Assembly: GCA_041675165.1 (NCBI GenBank)
Contig: JBAYUI010000013.1
Span: 1-37,091 of the forward strand
Direction of reading: 5' to 3'
Source of the DNA: CAIKZD01 sp041675165
GTDB taxonomy: Bacteria; Patescibacteriota; Minisyncoccia; Moranbacterales; UBA2206
DNA length: 37,091 nucleotides
Made by a program: the position numbers and the translations under genes. A model generated the notes under the pieces. That model did no database searches. It was given only the letters and a program-made list of their open reading frames with translations, and was not told where the DNA came from. Positions 1 to 6,933 of the stretch are shown here, one piece after another. How positions within the stretch are numbered: position 1 is the stretch's first letter; every line of letters starts with the position of its first letter.

Positions 1-1
1 T

Positions 2-790
2 ACTAAATATTGTCTTAGTGAAACCAATGATGCCGGTCTCTGCACTTGGAGCAATACCGCTCCTACGGAGTACATTTTTTCCTCAGAAGGATCCAAGACT
101 CTCTACATCTTTGTCCGTGACGCCGCGTCCAACATTTCTGCCAGCGCTAGTGCCAGTACCACTATCGTCTTAACAACTCCCAGTCCAGTCTCAGCTCAAG
201 ATTCAAATAGTGCCATCTCAGCCATTAGGATTAAGATCGGTAATGAGTTGCAAAAAGTCAAAGACAAGATAATCTCTTGGAAAAAAGTTTTCAAGTTGCA
301 GGGCAGTGATGATTCCCTGGCCAATGGCCAAGTCGCGATCTATCAAGACGGGAAAAAGATCAAAAGTGTTGATGTTGACAGCGATGGCGAATGGAGTAAG
401 AGCTTGAAATTAGCGGATGGTTTTAGCGGTATCATTAAGCTTAAATATTTCGACCAATTTGACAGCGAGCTTGATTCGGACAAATTCAAGCTGCAAATTG
501 ATACCCGAAAACCAGTTTTCAACCAACCTTTCCCAGCTACACTTACTAAGGGTCGTACTGACCGGATATATTTCGACGCGACTGATGACAACCTGAATTA
601 TTACAAAGTCAAACTCCTAGATTCTCAGAACCATATCCAAAAGAACTGGCGGCAACAAAAGGAAGCTGAATATTATGTCCCGGCTGATGTACCCAACGGC
701 AGTTATACTTTGATCGTGAGAGTCTATGACAAAGCTGGTAACTATCAAGAAGAGCAGACGCTGTTGAAGATAGTGCAGTCTTGGCGGTAG
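2..790 (+). CDS. Secreted Ig-like repeat protein, C-terminal part (5' end outside window)
   Basis: The frame is open from the first bases of the window, so this is the 3' end of a longer gene; the TTG at 248 is only an internal start-like codon. About 262 residues are visible. The first part (YCLSETNDAG...CTWSNTAP...SSEGSKTLYIFVRDAASN) has the look of the Ig-like beta-sandwich repeats found in many large Patescibacteria surface proteins. A Ser/Thr/Ala-rich linker follows, then a second beta-rich module ending in YTLIVRVYDKAGNYQEEQTLL, again an Ig-like strand pattern. There is no membrane anchor or sorting signal at the C terminus (ends IVQSWR). It probably acts outside the cell in adhesion or as a surface layer component. 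The role is inferred from the fold pattern only. A hairpin terminator follows at 862. Confidence 0.75.
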   Translation, partial: TKYCLSETNDAGLCTWSNTAPTEYIFSSEGSKTLYIFVRDAASNISASASASTTIVLTTPSPVSAQDSNSAISAIRIKIGNELQKVKDKIISWKKVFKLQGSDDSLANGQVAIYQDGKKIKSVDVDSDGEWSKSLKLADGFSGIIKLKYFDQFDSELDSDKFKLQIDTRKPVFNQPFPATLTKGRTDRIYFDATDDNLNYYKVKLLDSQNHIQKNWRQQKEAEYYVPADVPNGSYTLIVRVYDKAGNYQEEQTLLKIVQSWR

Positions 791-861
791 ATTATTGTGG
801 AGAAAAGGGAATTTTGCCTTTCTTTTGCGGAGTTGGTTTTTCGTAGAAGTTTATCGTGAAG

Positions 862-886
862 AATGTCGCTTGAGGGCATTTTTTTA
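862..886 (+). terminator. Intrinsic terminator after the Ig-like gene
   Basis: AATGTC (862-867) pairs with GGCATT (875-880, one G-T wobble) around a 7-nt loop, followed directly by a run of T. It lies 72 nt after the stop codon and before the next gene. The stem is short, so strength is moderate. Confidence 0.55.
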
Positions 887-955
887 TTGTGCTAAGATGG
901 TCCTAGAGGAATATGGTCAAATTCTGTTTTTATAATCATTTAACTTTCAAATCAA

Positions 956-1777
956 GTGGAAAAGAGGCAATTCAAAAGAGCGATCATCAGTCTGATTTAT
1001 GCGACAATCTTGCTCCTGATAATCTACGGCATCTATCTGAAGTTTCGCTCGGTACCGACCTGTTTTGACAACGTGAAAAATCAGAATGAAGAGGGGGTGG
1101 ATTGTGGCGGCGTCTGTCAGAAGGGTTGTGCGCCGGCGGCGCAAAAATTGGTGGTTGCTCAGATGGGCGTGGTGCCTTCCGGCAATCCCGGCAAATATGA
1201 TTTCTATGTCCAGATCACTAATCCTAATGCTACCTTCGGCGACAAGAATTTCTATTATACCCTGAATTTCAAGAATGTTGCGGGAGCGGTCATCGCTTCA
1301 CGAAAAGGTTCGAGCTATATCCTGCCGGGAGAGAATAAATATGTCATTGAAAGCAATATTGAGTCCGCCACGCCCCCGGTCTCTTTCGATTTTGCCATAA
1401 ACAGTTCTGATTGGGTCGAATTCAACGATTATTATGAAAAACCCGATCTGCAGATCGTGAACAAGAATTATTATGAAGTTTCCGGTGGGGTAGGTTTCTC
1501 CGAGGCGTATGGTCTTCTCAAAAATAAAAGCGCTTATGATTTCGATCTGATTAGGGTGGAGATGATTTTGAAAGACAAAGATGGGAAAATTTTGGCACTC
1601 AATTCTACCCAGATGAAAACAGTCGCGGCGGACGAGCAGCGGGATTTCAAAGTTGCTTGGCCTAACAGGTTTCCCGGAACGGTCGGGAATATGGAAGCCC
1701 AAGTCGAAGTGGATGTTTTCAACTCCGATACTTTTATGAAAAAAGCGTACAAGACTGAAAAATTCCAGCAATACTAG
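956..1777 (+). CDS. Signal-anchored membrane protein with CxD..VDCGG motif, unknown function
   Basis: 273 residues, GTG start. A TATAAT box at 931-936 lies 19 nt upstream with no good -35 and no Shine-Dalgarno site, so the leader would be very short. Residues ~8-28 form one hydrophobic segment after a basic N terminus (MEKRQFKRA), giving N-in, C-out topology. Immediately outside is a Cys cluster, PTCFDNVKNQNEEGVDCGG followed by VCQKGC, a small Cys-rich motif seen at the start of many bacterial surface proteins and likely disulfide bonded or metal bound. The rest (~60-273) looks like two beta-sandwich domains (FYVQITNPNATFGDKNFYYT; LLKNKSAYDFDLIRVEMIL), resembling FxLYD-type domains. I do not recognise a specific family. 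It lies just upstream of rodA, separated by a TACGAAA repeat block, and may be an envelope protein. Confidence 0.8.
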   Translation: MEKRQFKRAIISLIYATILLLIIYGIYLKFRSVPTCFDNVKNQNEEGVDCGGVCQKGCAPAAQKLVVAQMGVVPSGNPGKYDFYVQITNPNATFGDKNFYYTLNFKNVAGAVIASRKGSSYILPGENKYVIESNIESATPPVSFDFAINSSDWVEFNDYYEKPDLQIVNKNYYEVSGGVGFSEAYGLLKNKSAYDFDLIRVEMILKDKDGKILALNSTQMKTVAADEQRDFKVAWPNRFPGTVGNMEAQVEVDVFNSDTFMKKAYKTEKFQQY

Positions 1778-1781
1778 ACGT

Positions 1782-1867
1782 TTACGAAATACGAAATAAA
1801 TACGAAATACGAAAGTACGAAAAAGAAGTCATAATGTTTCGTATTTCGTATTTTCGTAGTTCGTAAA
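1782..1867. repeat. TACGAAA-word inverted repeat before rodA
   Basis: The whole gap between the orphan membrane gene and rodA is made of TACGAAA-type words: five copies read forward (1782-1822) and their complement (TTTCGTA words) fills 1836-1867. The two halves can fold into one long imperfect hairpin that ends 3 nt before the rodA ATG. It is unlike the CAAAT-type repeats elsewhere in word content but has the same architecture. Confidence 0.75.
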
Positions 1868-1870
1868 TTT

Positions 1871-2977
1871 ATGAACAAATTCTTCAAATTAGATTGGGTC
1901 CTGATAATTTCCATAATGCTGCTTCTGGTCATCGGACTGTTGGTGATTTATAGCATCTCTTTTGACGGTTCCGTGCTCAAGTCGGCCAATCTTGAGAGAC
2001 AGGTCGTTGCAATCGCAATCGGCTTTGCTTCGATGTTCTTTTTGGCTTTTTCCGATTATCGCAAATTGAACACTCACAGCACTAAATTATATTTTTTGAT
2101 GCTTTTTATACTTATGGTTGTTCTGGTCGCGGGCAAGACGGTGAAGGGGCATACGGGTTGGCTGGGATTTTCTTCGTTCAGCGTTCAGCCGGTCGAATTG
2201 GCCAAGCTCATCATTATCATTTTTTTGGCCAGTTTTTTGAGCAAGAAAAGGACGCAGCTCAGCATCGTGGTACGCATCGTGGCAAGCGTGGTGCTGGTTT
2301 TCCTGCCGGTGTTCCTTATCTTGAAGCAGCCTGATCTGGGCTCAACCGTGATAATCCTGGCTTGTTGGGTGACGTTGCTTTTCACTTCCGGCGCGAGCAA
2401 AAAAAACCTTTTAATCTTGTTCATAGCGGGGGCGATAATTTTGTCACCCAGTTGGTTCTTCCTAAAGAATTACCAGAAAGACAGGATTGTAAATTTCATC
2501 GAACCATATCGCGATCCGATGGGAAGCGGTTATAATGTCATCCAATCGACCATCGCGGTCGGGAGCGGTCAGCTGTTTGGCAAGGGGCTGGGGCACGGTT
2601 CGCAATCACAACTTAATTTTTTGCCGGAAAAGCATACGGACTTCATTTTTTCGGTGATTGCCGAGGAGCTGGGTTTTTTCGGCGCGATGGCGGTCTTCGT
2701 CCTTTTCGGTGTGATTTTTTGGCGGCTGAAAGAAACAGCGCGCGCGGCGCGGGATAATTTCGGTTATCTGTTCACTATCGGCGTAATGGCGATGATCTTT
2801 TTCCAGCTTTTGGTCAATGTCGGAATGAATATCGGAGTGATGCCCGTAGCGGGCGTGCCATTGCCGCTCCTGAGTTATGGCGGCAGTTCGATGGTGACGA
2901 CTTTGGCGGCCATCGGTATCGCGCAAAATGTTTATCTGCGCCGGAAAAAATCCAATTCTTTCGATAATTTGAGATAA
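1871..2977 (+). CDS. rodA: Peptidoglycan glycosyltransferase RodA (SEDS family)
   Basis: 368 residues with about ten membrane helices from residue ~8. SEDS proteins polymerise lipid II into glycan strands at the membrane, with RodA working in the elongasome beside MreB and a class B PBP. Family marks: HTGWLGFSSFSVQPVELAKL in the first half, LKQPDLGSTVIIL, YRDPMGSGYNVIQSTIAVGS, and the long signature GHGSQSQLNFLPEKHTDFIF followed by SVIAEELGF, then GVPLPLLSYGGSSM near the end. Length is normal. RodA is preferred over FtsW because mreB is in the same window, although ftsQ is also present, so the distinction is not certain. The ATG at 1871 has no Shine-Dalgarno site and is preceded directly by the TACGAAA repeat. 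Confidence 0.93.
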   Translation: MNKFFKLDWVLIISIMLLLVIGLLVIYSISFDGSVLKSANLERQVVAIAIGFASMFFLAFSDYRKLNTHSTKLYFLMLFILMVVLVAGKTVKGHTGWLGFSSFSVQPVELAKLIIIIFLASFLSKKRTQLSIVVRIVASVVLVFLPVFLILKQPDLGSTVIILACWVTLLFTSGASKKNLLILFIAGAIILSPSWFFLKNYQKDRIVNFIEPYRDPMGSGYNVIQSTIAVGSGQLFGKGLGHGSQSQLNFLPEKHTDFIFSVIAEELGFFGAMAVFVLFGVIFWRLKETARAARDNFGYLFTIGVMAMIFFQLLVNVGMNIGVMPVAGVPLPLLSYGGSSMVTTLAAIGIAQNVYLRRKKSNSFDNLR

Positions 2978-2988
2978 TTCCGGCTTGT

Positions 2989-3016
2989 TTGACAAGGTTT
3001 AGACAGGTGCTAAAAT
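2989..3016 (+). promoter_or_regulatory. Sigma70-type promoter for the small gene at 3091
   Basis: TTGACA at 2989-2994, 16-nt spacer, TAAAAT at 3011-3016 with TGC just upstream (extended -10). Transcription would begin near 3023. This argues against the upstream TTG (2989) as a start codon, because it lies in the -35 box. An AAAGGAGG at 3045-3052 in the leader has no start codon at the right distance. Confidence 0.7.
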
Positions 3017-3090
3017 TGAAGAAGGGAGGTTTTACGTCAGCTAAAAAGGAGGAAAGAATAAGAAAGAAATATCAAAAAAAAGGGGGGGGA

Positions 3091-3441
3091 ATGGAAAAAG
3101 AAAAAAATGGTAAACTTCTTCGTGCGCTTGAAAATATTGTTTTTTCAAGCAAGCTTTATGACAGTCGAGTTGAAATCAGGCTGCCGGACGCTGGCGAAGA
3201 GATTGTTGTAAGGAACTGGAGCAATACGTCTCGTGGCGGAAGTGGCAAGGTAGTAGCAGTTTTTCCTAAAGACAATATGTTTATTGTCGACATAAGAGGA
3301 GTCACAGCTAAATATATAAAAGACAACACGGGCCAGCACTATTGGAAATGCATAGAAACCGATGGTTGCGAACGGAGCGTAACAGCTTTTATTGCGGTAT
3401 GCAGGGAAGATGGCAGGTTTACAATGCTTTATTCCCCGTAA
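3091..3441 (+). CDS. Small orphan protein, unknown function
   Basis: 116 residues from the ATG at 3091, chosen because it follows a G-rich run (3082-3089) that can act as a ribosome binding site and because the promoter at 2989-3016 excludes earlier starts. It has no signal peptide or membrane helix. The sequence is basic at the start (MEKEKNGKLLRAL), then alternates short strands (DSRVEIRLPDAGEEIVVRNW; GKVVAVFPKDNMFIVDIRGV), suggesting a small beta-barrel. Three Cys occur in the C-terminal half. No family was recognised. It is a single-gene unit with its own promoter and terminator, as are other small SD-led genes in this window. Confidence 0.6.
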   Translation: MEKEKNGKLLRALENIVFSSKLYDSRVEIRLPDAGEEIVVRNWSNTSRGGSGKVVAVFPKDNMFIVDIRGVTAKYIKDNTGQHYWKCIETDGCERSVTAFIAVCREDGRFTMLYSP

Positions 3442-3474
3442 TTTTTCATAAGGAGGGACAAAATTTCAATTTTG

Positions 3475-3512
3475 CTCGGTAGAGATCTAAAGCTCCGCCG
3501 AGTATTTTTTTT
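3475..3512 (+). terminator. Intrinsic terminator of the 3091 gene
   Basis: CTCGG (3475-3479) pairs with CCGAG (3498-3502), with an inner GAG/CTC pairing, followed by a T-rich run from 3503. The next promoter begins immediately after (3514). Confidence 0.75.
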
Positions 3513-3513
3513 C

Positions 3514-3542
3514 TTGACAAACTTTCGCAGAATTGCTAGAAT
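3514..3542 (+). promoter_or_regulatory. Strong sigma70-type promoter for the beta-helix gene
   Basis: TTGACA 3514-3519, 17-nt spacer, TAGAAT 3537-3542 preceded by TGC (extended -10). The predicted start of transcription is about 25 nt before the ATG at 3574. Confidence 0.8.
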
Positions 3543-3573
3543 GATATATTAACTTTTAAGATAATAAATCTAT

Positions 3574-4536
3574 ATGTCTATGCCAATTCTCGCGCAAAGT
3601 AAAAAGTTCAAAATGTACGTCGTTTCAGCCATTTTTATGGTGTTTGCCGCTGTCCCGTTTTTCGCTTTTTCCAGCCGGCATGGCGACTTGTATGTCAACG
3701 CCAAGGCCAGTGGAATGCAAGACGGTTCCAAGGAACATCCTTTTGAAAAGATCGGCTCAGCGGTTGATAAGGCGGACAGTAAGACTGAAATCCATATTTC
3801 CAAGGGTGAATATGAAGAAAATATCACCTTGAAAAAAGGCATCAAACTTTTCGGAGAGGATAAGGACAACACTATCATTAAAGCTAAGAAAGACAAATGG
3901 GCGACGATCTATATGAAGGACAATTCTGAAATCGATGACATTACGGTGAAAGGCGGCAAGAGCGGCATCTTCATCGAAAGTCACGCACAGGTGAACATCA
4001 TCAGTTGCTCTGTCAGATACAATGATGGTGATGGGATTATCATTGAAGGGGGCGATACCAAAAAAGCCAATCAGGTATATATCGGAAAAACTGAAATCCG
4101 CAACAATGATCGCGCGGGCATCTATGTTTCTGGCGCGCGCCGAGTGGTGGTGATGGACAGTGAAGTTTTTGACAATAAGACCGATGGTGTAGATTTCGCC
4201 CGCGGAGTAGCGGGTTACTTTGCCGGAAATTCAGTGAAGAACAACGGTGGCAGCGGTCTTACTGCGGTCATTGACGGAGCAAATATCTGGACCAAGAACA
4301 ATAGTTTCCGCGAGAATGGCCGAGAAGGGATGGAAATTTCTTCTTTTGGGGGTGCGGGCCGTATTAATGTAGCTAAGGGTAAATTTGTTGGAAATGACCG
4401 CTATGGCGTGGCTCGCTTGCAAAAAGCCGGCAGCACTAGCTCCGCCACTTGGAACAAATATCTGACTTTTGACAATGGTCCTTATTTTGCCGGAAATGGT
4501 CTCGGCAATATCTCAAATATCTTACGGAGTAACTAA
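3574..4536 (+). CDS. Secreted right-handed beta-helix protein (pectin-lyase-like fold)
   Basis: 320 residues. A basic N terminus and hydrophobic stretch (MYVVSAIFMVFAAVPFFAF, residues ~14-32) form a signal peptide or anchor. Then DLYVNAKASGMQDGSKEHPF matches the opening of DUF1565-type parallel beta-helices, and repeated coils follow (IYMKDNSEIDDITVKGGKSG, IFIESHAQVNIISC, VYIGKTEIRNNDRAGIYVSG, VVVMDSEVFDNKTDGVDF, NIWTKNNSFRENGREGMEIS), each with the N/D/G turns of a right-handed beta-helix. Such folds bind or cleave polysaccharides, but no catalytic residues of a known lyase can be named, so binding or structural roles are equally possible. It has its own promoter and terminator and no Shine-Dalgarno site. 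Position between wall-synthesis genes hints at an envelope role only. Confidence 0.8.
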   Translation: MSMPILAQSKKFKMYVVSAIFMVFAAVPFFAFSSRHGDLYVNAKASGMQDGSKEHPFEKIGSAVDKADSKTEIHISKGEYEENITLKKGIKLFGEDKDNTIIKAKKDKWATIYMKDNSEIDDITVKGGKSGIFIESHAQVNIISCSVRYNDGDGIIIEGGDTKKANQVYIGKTEIRNNDRAGIYVSGARRVVVMDSEVFDNKTDGVDFARGVAGYFAGNSVKNNGGSGLTAVIDGANIWTKNNSFRENGREGMEISSFGGAGRINVAKGKFVGNDRYGVARLQKAGSTSSATWNKYLTFDNGPYFAGNGLGNISNILRSN

Positions 4537-4560
4537 AAAAGAGGCTGGATCATGGCAAGA

Positions 4561-4588
4561 AAAACCCGCGCCACCAAGTGCGGGTTTT
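4561..4588 (+). terminator. Intrinsic terminator of the beta-helix gene
   Basis: AAAACCCGC (4561-4569) and GCGGGTTTT (4580-4588) form a perfect 9-bp stem with a 10-nt loop. The A and T arms allow it to work in both directions. Confidence 0.8.
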
Positions 4589-4596
4589 CGTTTGTC

Positions 4597-4624
4597 TTGA
4601 CTATCCTTCACAATATGCTAGAAT
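4597..4624 (+). promoter_or_regulatory. Promoter of the bL25 gene
   Basis: TTGACT 4597-4602, 16-nt spacer, TAGAAT 4619-4624 with TGC in front. It implies a leader of about 240 nt before the bL25 ATG; the leader holds a GC-rich hairpin and an AT-rich repeat. Confidence 0.7.
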
Positions 4625-4690
4625 CTTTAAGATAGTAGAGAACTTGGAAGAGATATAAATTCGTAATTTTTTAAGCGCTTGAGAGGCCAG

Positions 4691-4838
4691 CCGTGCTACG
4701 CACGGAAATTCCAATAATCAAGTAACAATAACCAAACAAATCAAAATGACCAAAATTCAAACATATAAAGTTTGAGATTTGAAAATTGGTATTTGAAATT
4801 TATTTGGAATTTGTATCTTGTAATTTGGAATTTCCAGC
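4691..4838. repeat. GC hairpin plus AT-rich imperfect palindrome in the bL25 leader
   Basis: The 4537-4869 gap has no gene. It holds a terminator, a promoter, a short hairpin (CCGTG 4691-4695 / CACGG 4701-4705) and then an AT-rich block to 4838. The left part is made of CCAAA/CAAAT words, the right part of TTTGG/ATTTG words, so the block can fold back. Bases 4719-4739 recur almost exactly, inverted, at 35523-35544 in front of trxA, which shows the block is dispersed. Confidence 0.7.
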
Positions 4839-4869
4839 GTATATCGCTGGGTGGGTAGAGCGGAAATAT

Positions 4870-5544
4870 ATGGAAAAAGTAAAATTGGCGGCGAAAATCC
4901 GTGAAGTTTTCGGACGGCGTACCAACAAGGGTCGCAAGGAAGGAATGATTCCGGCGGTAGTTTATGGCCACAACATGAAGAGTAAAGGTATCTGGGTGAA
5001 TGCTTTGGAATTTGCCAAGTTGCTCAAAAAATCCGGAGAGAGCACGATCATCGAACTTAATGTCGGTGAAGACAAGCCGAAAAATGTGCTCATCTACGAA
5101 ACGCAGAAAGATCCGATTAGGGGACAATATATCCATGTTGATTTCTTCCATGTCAGAATGGATGAAGAGATTGAAAAAGAAGTGGAGTTGGTGTTTATTG
5201 GAGAAGCGCCGGCTGTGAAGGAATTGGGTGGTAACTTGGTGAAGAGCGTGGATGAGGTGAACGTCAAATGTTTGCCGGCTGATCTGCCAGGTGAAATCGA
5301 AGTCGACATCAGCGTGCTCAAGACTTTCGAGGATCATATCTGCATCAAGGACTTGAAGGTTTCTGACAAGGTCAAATTTGATATCGATCCGGAAACTGTG
5401 ATCGCTTCCGTGGCTCCGCCTCGCAGTGAAGCTGAATTGGAAGGTTTGGAAACGAAAGTGGAAGCGGACGTGACCAAAGTGGAAGGCGTCGTGAAAGAAG
5501 CGCCGGTTGCGGAAGAGAACAAGGACAAAAAAGGAGGGAAATAA
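4870..5544 (+). CDS. rplY: Large ribosomal subunit protein bL25 (CTC/TL5 long form)
   Basis: 224 residues from the ATG at 4870. The frame is open further up, but that part is only translated repeat sequence. bL25 binds 5S rRNA in the central protuberance of the 50S subunit. The N-terminal domain (~1-95) carries KLAAKIREVFGRRTNKGRKE and GMIPAVVYGH, the typical rRNA-binding start, and DPIRGQYIHVDFFHV. The C-terminal TL5 domain (~96-190) carries VELVFIGEAPAVKELGG and CLPADLPGEIEVDISVL. A charged, Lys/Glu-rich tail (~190-224) ends in DKKGGK. Length fits the CTC form rather than the short E. coli form. No Shine-Dalgarno site is seen. It is transcribed alone: own promoter and a strong terminator. 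Confidence 0.95.
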   Translation: MEKVKLAAKIREVFGRRTNKGRKEGMIPAVVYGHNMKSKGIWVNALEFAKLLKKSGESTIIELNVGEDKPKNVLIYETQKDPIRGQYIHVDFFHVRMDEEIEKEVELVFIGEAPAVKELGGNLVKSVDEVNVKCLPADLPGEIEVDISVLKTFEDHICIKDLKVSDKVKFDIDPETVIASVAPPRSEAELEGLETKVEADVTKVEGVVKEAPVAEENKDKKGGK

Positions 5545-5572
5545 GGTCAACTTTTTCTCTGTTTCAAGCGCC

Positions 5573-5610
5573 AAACCGGTCCGATGTACATCGGACCGGT
5601 TTTCATTTTT
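5573..5610 (+). terminator. Strong terminator after bL25, 30-bp perfect palindrome
   Basis: Bases 5573-5602 are a perfect inverted repeat: the first arm starts AAACCGGTCC and the second ends GGACCGGTTT, with no unpaired centre. A T-rich stretch follows to 5610. As RNA this gives a long, stable hairpin 28 nt after the bL25 stop codon. Confidence 0.8.
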
Positions 5611-5623
5611 GGAAAAAATAAGG

Positions 5624-5629
5624 TATAAT
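5624..5629 (+). promoter_or_regulatory. TATAAT box directly before the lytic transglycosylase ATG
   Basis: A perfect TATAAT at 5624-5629 lies 7 nt before the ATG at 5637, the distance expected between a -10 box and the first transcribed base. No good -35 is visible. If used, it would give a leaderless mRNA. It also overlaps the alternative ATG at 5628, arguing against that start. Confidence 0.5.
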
Positions 5630-5636
5630 GCAGAGT

Positions 5637-6821
5637 ATGGAAAAAAGACGAAAAATATTTGTTGTGTTTTTATTGATGCTTTTCGCGACAGTCGGTGTTT
5701 TCGGTTTTTCTCGACATTCGGCGGCGGCGGATACGGCCAGCAGCATCCGAGATGACATAGAAAAATACAACAAAAAATTAGAAGTGGCGCAACAGGAATT
5801 GGCGACGCAACAGTCGCAGCTATACAAGAATCAGAGCAAGATTGCCGCCACCAAGAAACTCATCGCCAGCCTGACGGCCGACATTTCCAAGAAAGAAGCG
5901 GAATTGAAGGAGTTGAACAGTCAGGCGGATGCGAACAAGAATATGCTTTCCGAATATATCCGCCAGATATATTACATCGATCAAGAAGATATTCTCGCCG
6001 AGTTACCCGTAACAGATGGGAATTTGAGCGACCTGTCTTCGAATTTTGACGGAATGCTGGGAGTGAAGGCCAAAATTATCGCTTCTTTGGAAACGATCAA
6101 TAATACCAAGGATCAGGTGGAGCAGGTCAAGCTCGGTCTCGCTGATCTGCAAAAAAATAACGCGCAAGCGTTGGCTGTCCAACAGGCGCAGCAGGCCGCG
6201 ATCGCCAGCGATGTCCAAGAAACGCAGGCGACCGTGGCCGAGTTGCAAGCCAAGCTGAACAAATTGCGCAGCACCTTGTCGAATTTCTTGGGCGAATCTT
6301 TCACTATGGATGATGTCATCGAAGCGGTGAAATACGCGGAGAAAAAAACCGGAGTGCGAAAAGAATTCCTCTTTGCTGTTTTGGACAAAGAAACTGACCT
6401 CGGGCGCTTTACGGGCGGTTGTACTTATGACAAGAGCAAGATGGGGAGCACTAATTTGGCTTACTTCAAAGAAATTTGTGATGATCTTGGGTATAATTAC
6501 AAGAAGATGAAAGTGTCGTGTGCCTTGAGCTACGGCATCGGGGGGGCAATGGGTGTGGCGCAATTTATGCCTTCAACGTGGATGGGATATAAGGATGGTA
6601 TTGCCAGCCGGACCGGAAATGACCCAGCGGATCCGTGGAGCTTGAAAGACGGGATTATGGGGATGGCGTTATATCTGAAGAACAAAGGCGGGGACTCGAA
6701 GGGTGGAGAATATCAAGCGGCGGCGATGTATTATTGCGGCGGCAATTGGAAGCGTACGGTCTGCAAGAATTATGCCAACACGGTCATCAGCTGGTCGAAA
6801 GGTTATGATAGCTATTTTTAA
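5637..6821 (+). CDS. Exported coiled-coil lytic murein transglycosylase (MltB/SLT-like)
   Basis: 394 residues from the ATG at 5637. The signal peptide (~1-29; KRRKIFVVFLLMLFATVGVF then SAAA) is followed by a long coiled coil (~35-225; repeated Q/K/E/L heptads such as EKYNKKLEVAQQELATQQSQ) like that of PcsB/EnvC-type wall hydrolase regulators. The C-terminal domain (~235-394) resembles soluble lytic transglycosylases: FLFAVLDKETDLGRF holds a likely catalytic Glu, GGAMGVAQFMPSTW is the MltB/GH103-type motif, and DPWSLKDGIMGMALYLKNKG follows. These enzymes cut the MurNAc-GlcNAc bond to form 1,6-anhydro ends. Four Cys in the catalytic half may form disulfides outside the cell. The coiled coil plus catalytic fusion suggests activity gated by a membrane partner such as FtsEX; that is inference. 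It sits before murA and mreB. Confidence 0.88.
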   Translation: MEKRRKIFVVFLLMLFATVGVFGFSRHSAAADTASSIRDDIEKYNKKLEVAQQELATQQSQLYKNQSKIAATKKLIASLTADISKKEAELKELNSQADANKNMLSEYIRQIYYIDQEDILAELPVTDGNLSDLSSNFDGMLGVKAKIIASLETINNTKDQVEQVKLGLADLQKNNAQALAVQQAQQAAIASDVQETQATVAELQAKLNKLRSTLSNFLGESFTMDDVIEAVKYAEKKTGVRKEFLFAVLDKETDLGRFTGGCTYDKSKMGSTNLAYFKEICDDLGYNYKKMKVSCALSYGIGGAMGVAQFMPSTWMGYKDGIASRTGNDPADPWSLKDGIMGMALYLKNKGGDSKGGEYQAAAMYYCGGNWKRTVCKNYANTVISWSKGYDSYF

Positions 6822-6859
6822 GTAAACCGTTTTTCCCAAGTGTCAAGATTGATTTTTAG

Positions 6860-6893
6860 AGCCGCATAGAGTATAGTCTATATGCGGTTTAAT
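6860..6893 (+). terminator. Terminator after the lytic transglycosylase gene
   Basis: CCGCATA (6862-6868) pairs with TATGCGG (6881-6887), followed by TTTAATT. The T run is short, so it may be leaky. Confidence 0.55.
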
Positions 6894-6920
6894 TGTTAAT
6901 CCCGCACAAAATTCTAATAT
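6893..6920 (+). promoter_or_regulatory. Possible murA promoter
   Basis: TTGTTA 6893-6898, 16-nt spacer, TAATAT 6915-6920, followed by the murA ATG at 6934. The start of transcription would be only a few bases upstream of the ATG. Both boxes are imperfect. Confidence 0.4.
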
Positions 6921-6933
6921 AAATTGAAATTAT

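Noticed and set aside
4705..4838. AT-rich blocks as CRISPR arrays
   Set aside because: Words are short, vary in sequence and have no constant repeat/spacer lengths; no cas gene is present.
4786..4869. N-terminal extension of bL25
   Set aside because: It would translate the AT-rich repeat block; bL25 proteins begin at the sequence encoded from 4870.
4741..5574. 277-residue minus-strand frame opposite bL25
   Set aside because: The sense strand encodes an unmistakable bL25; the antisense frame is His/Phe-rich shadow sequence.
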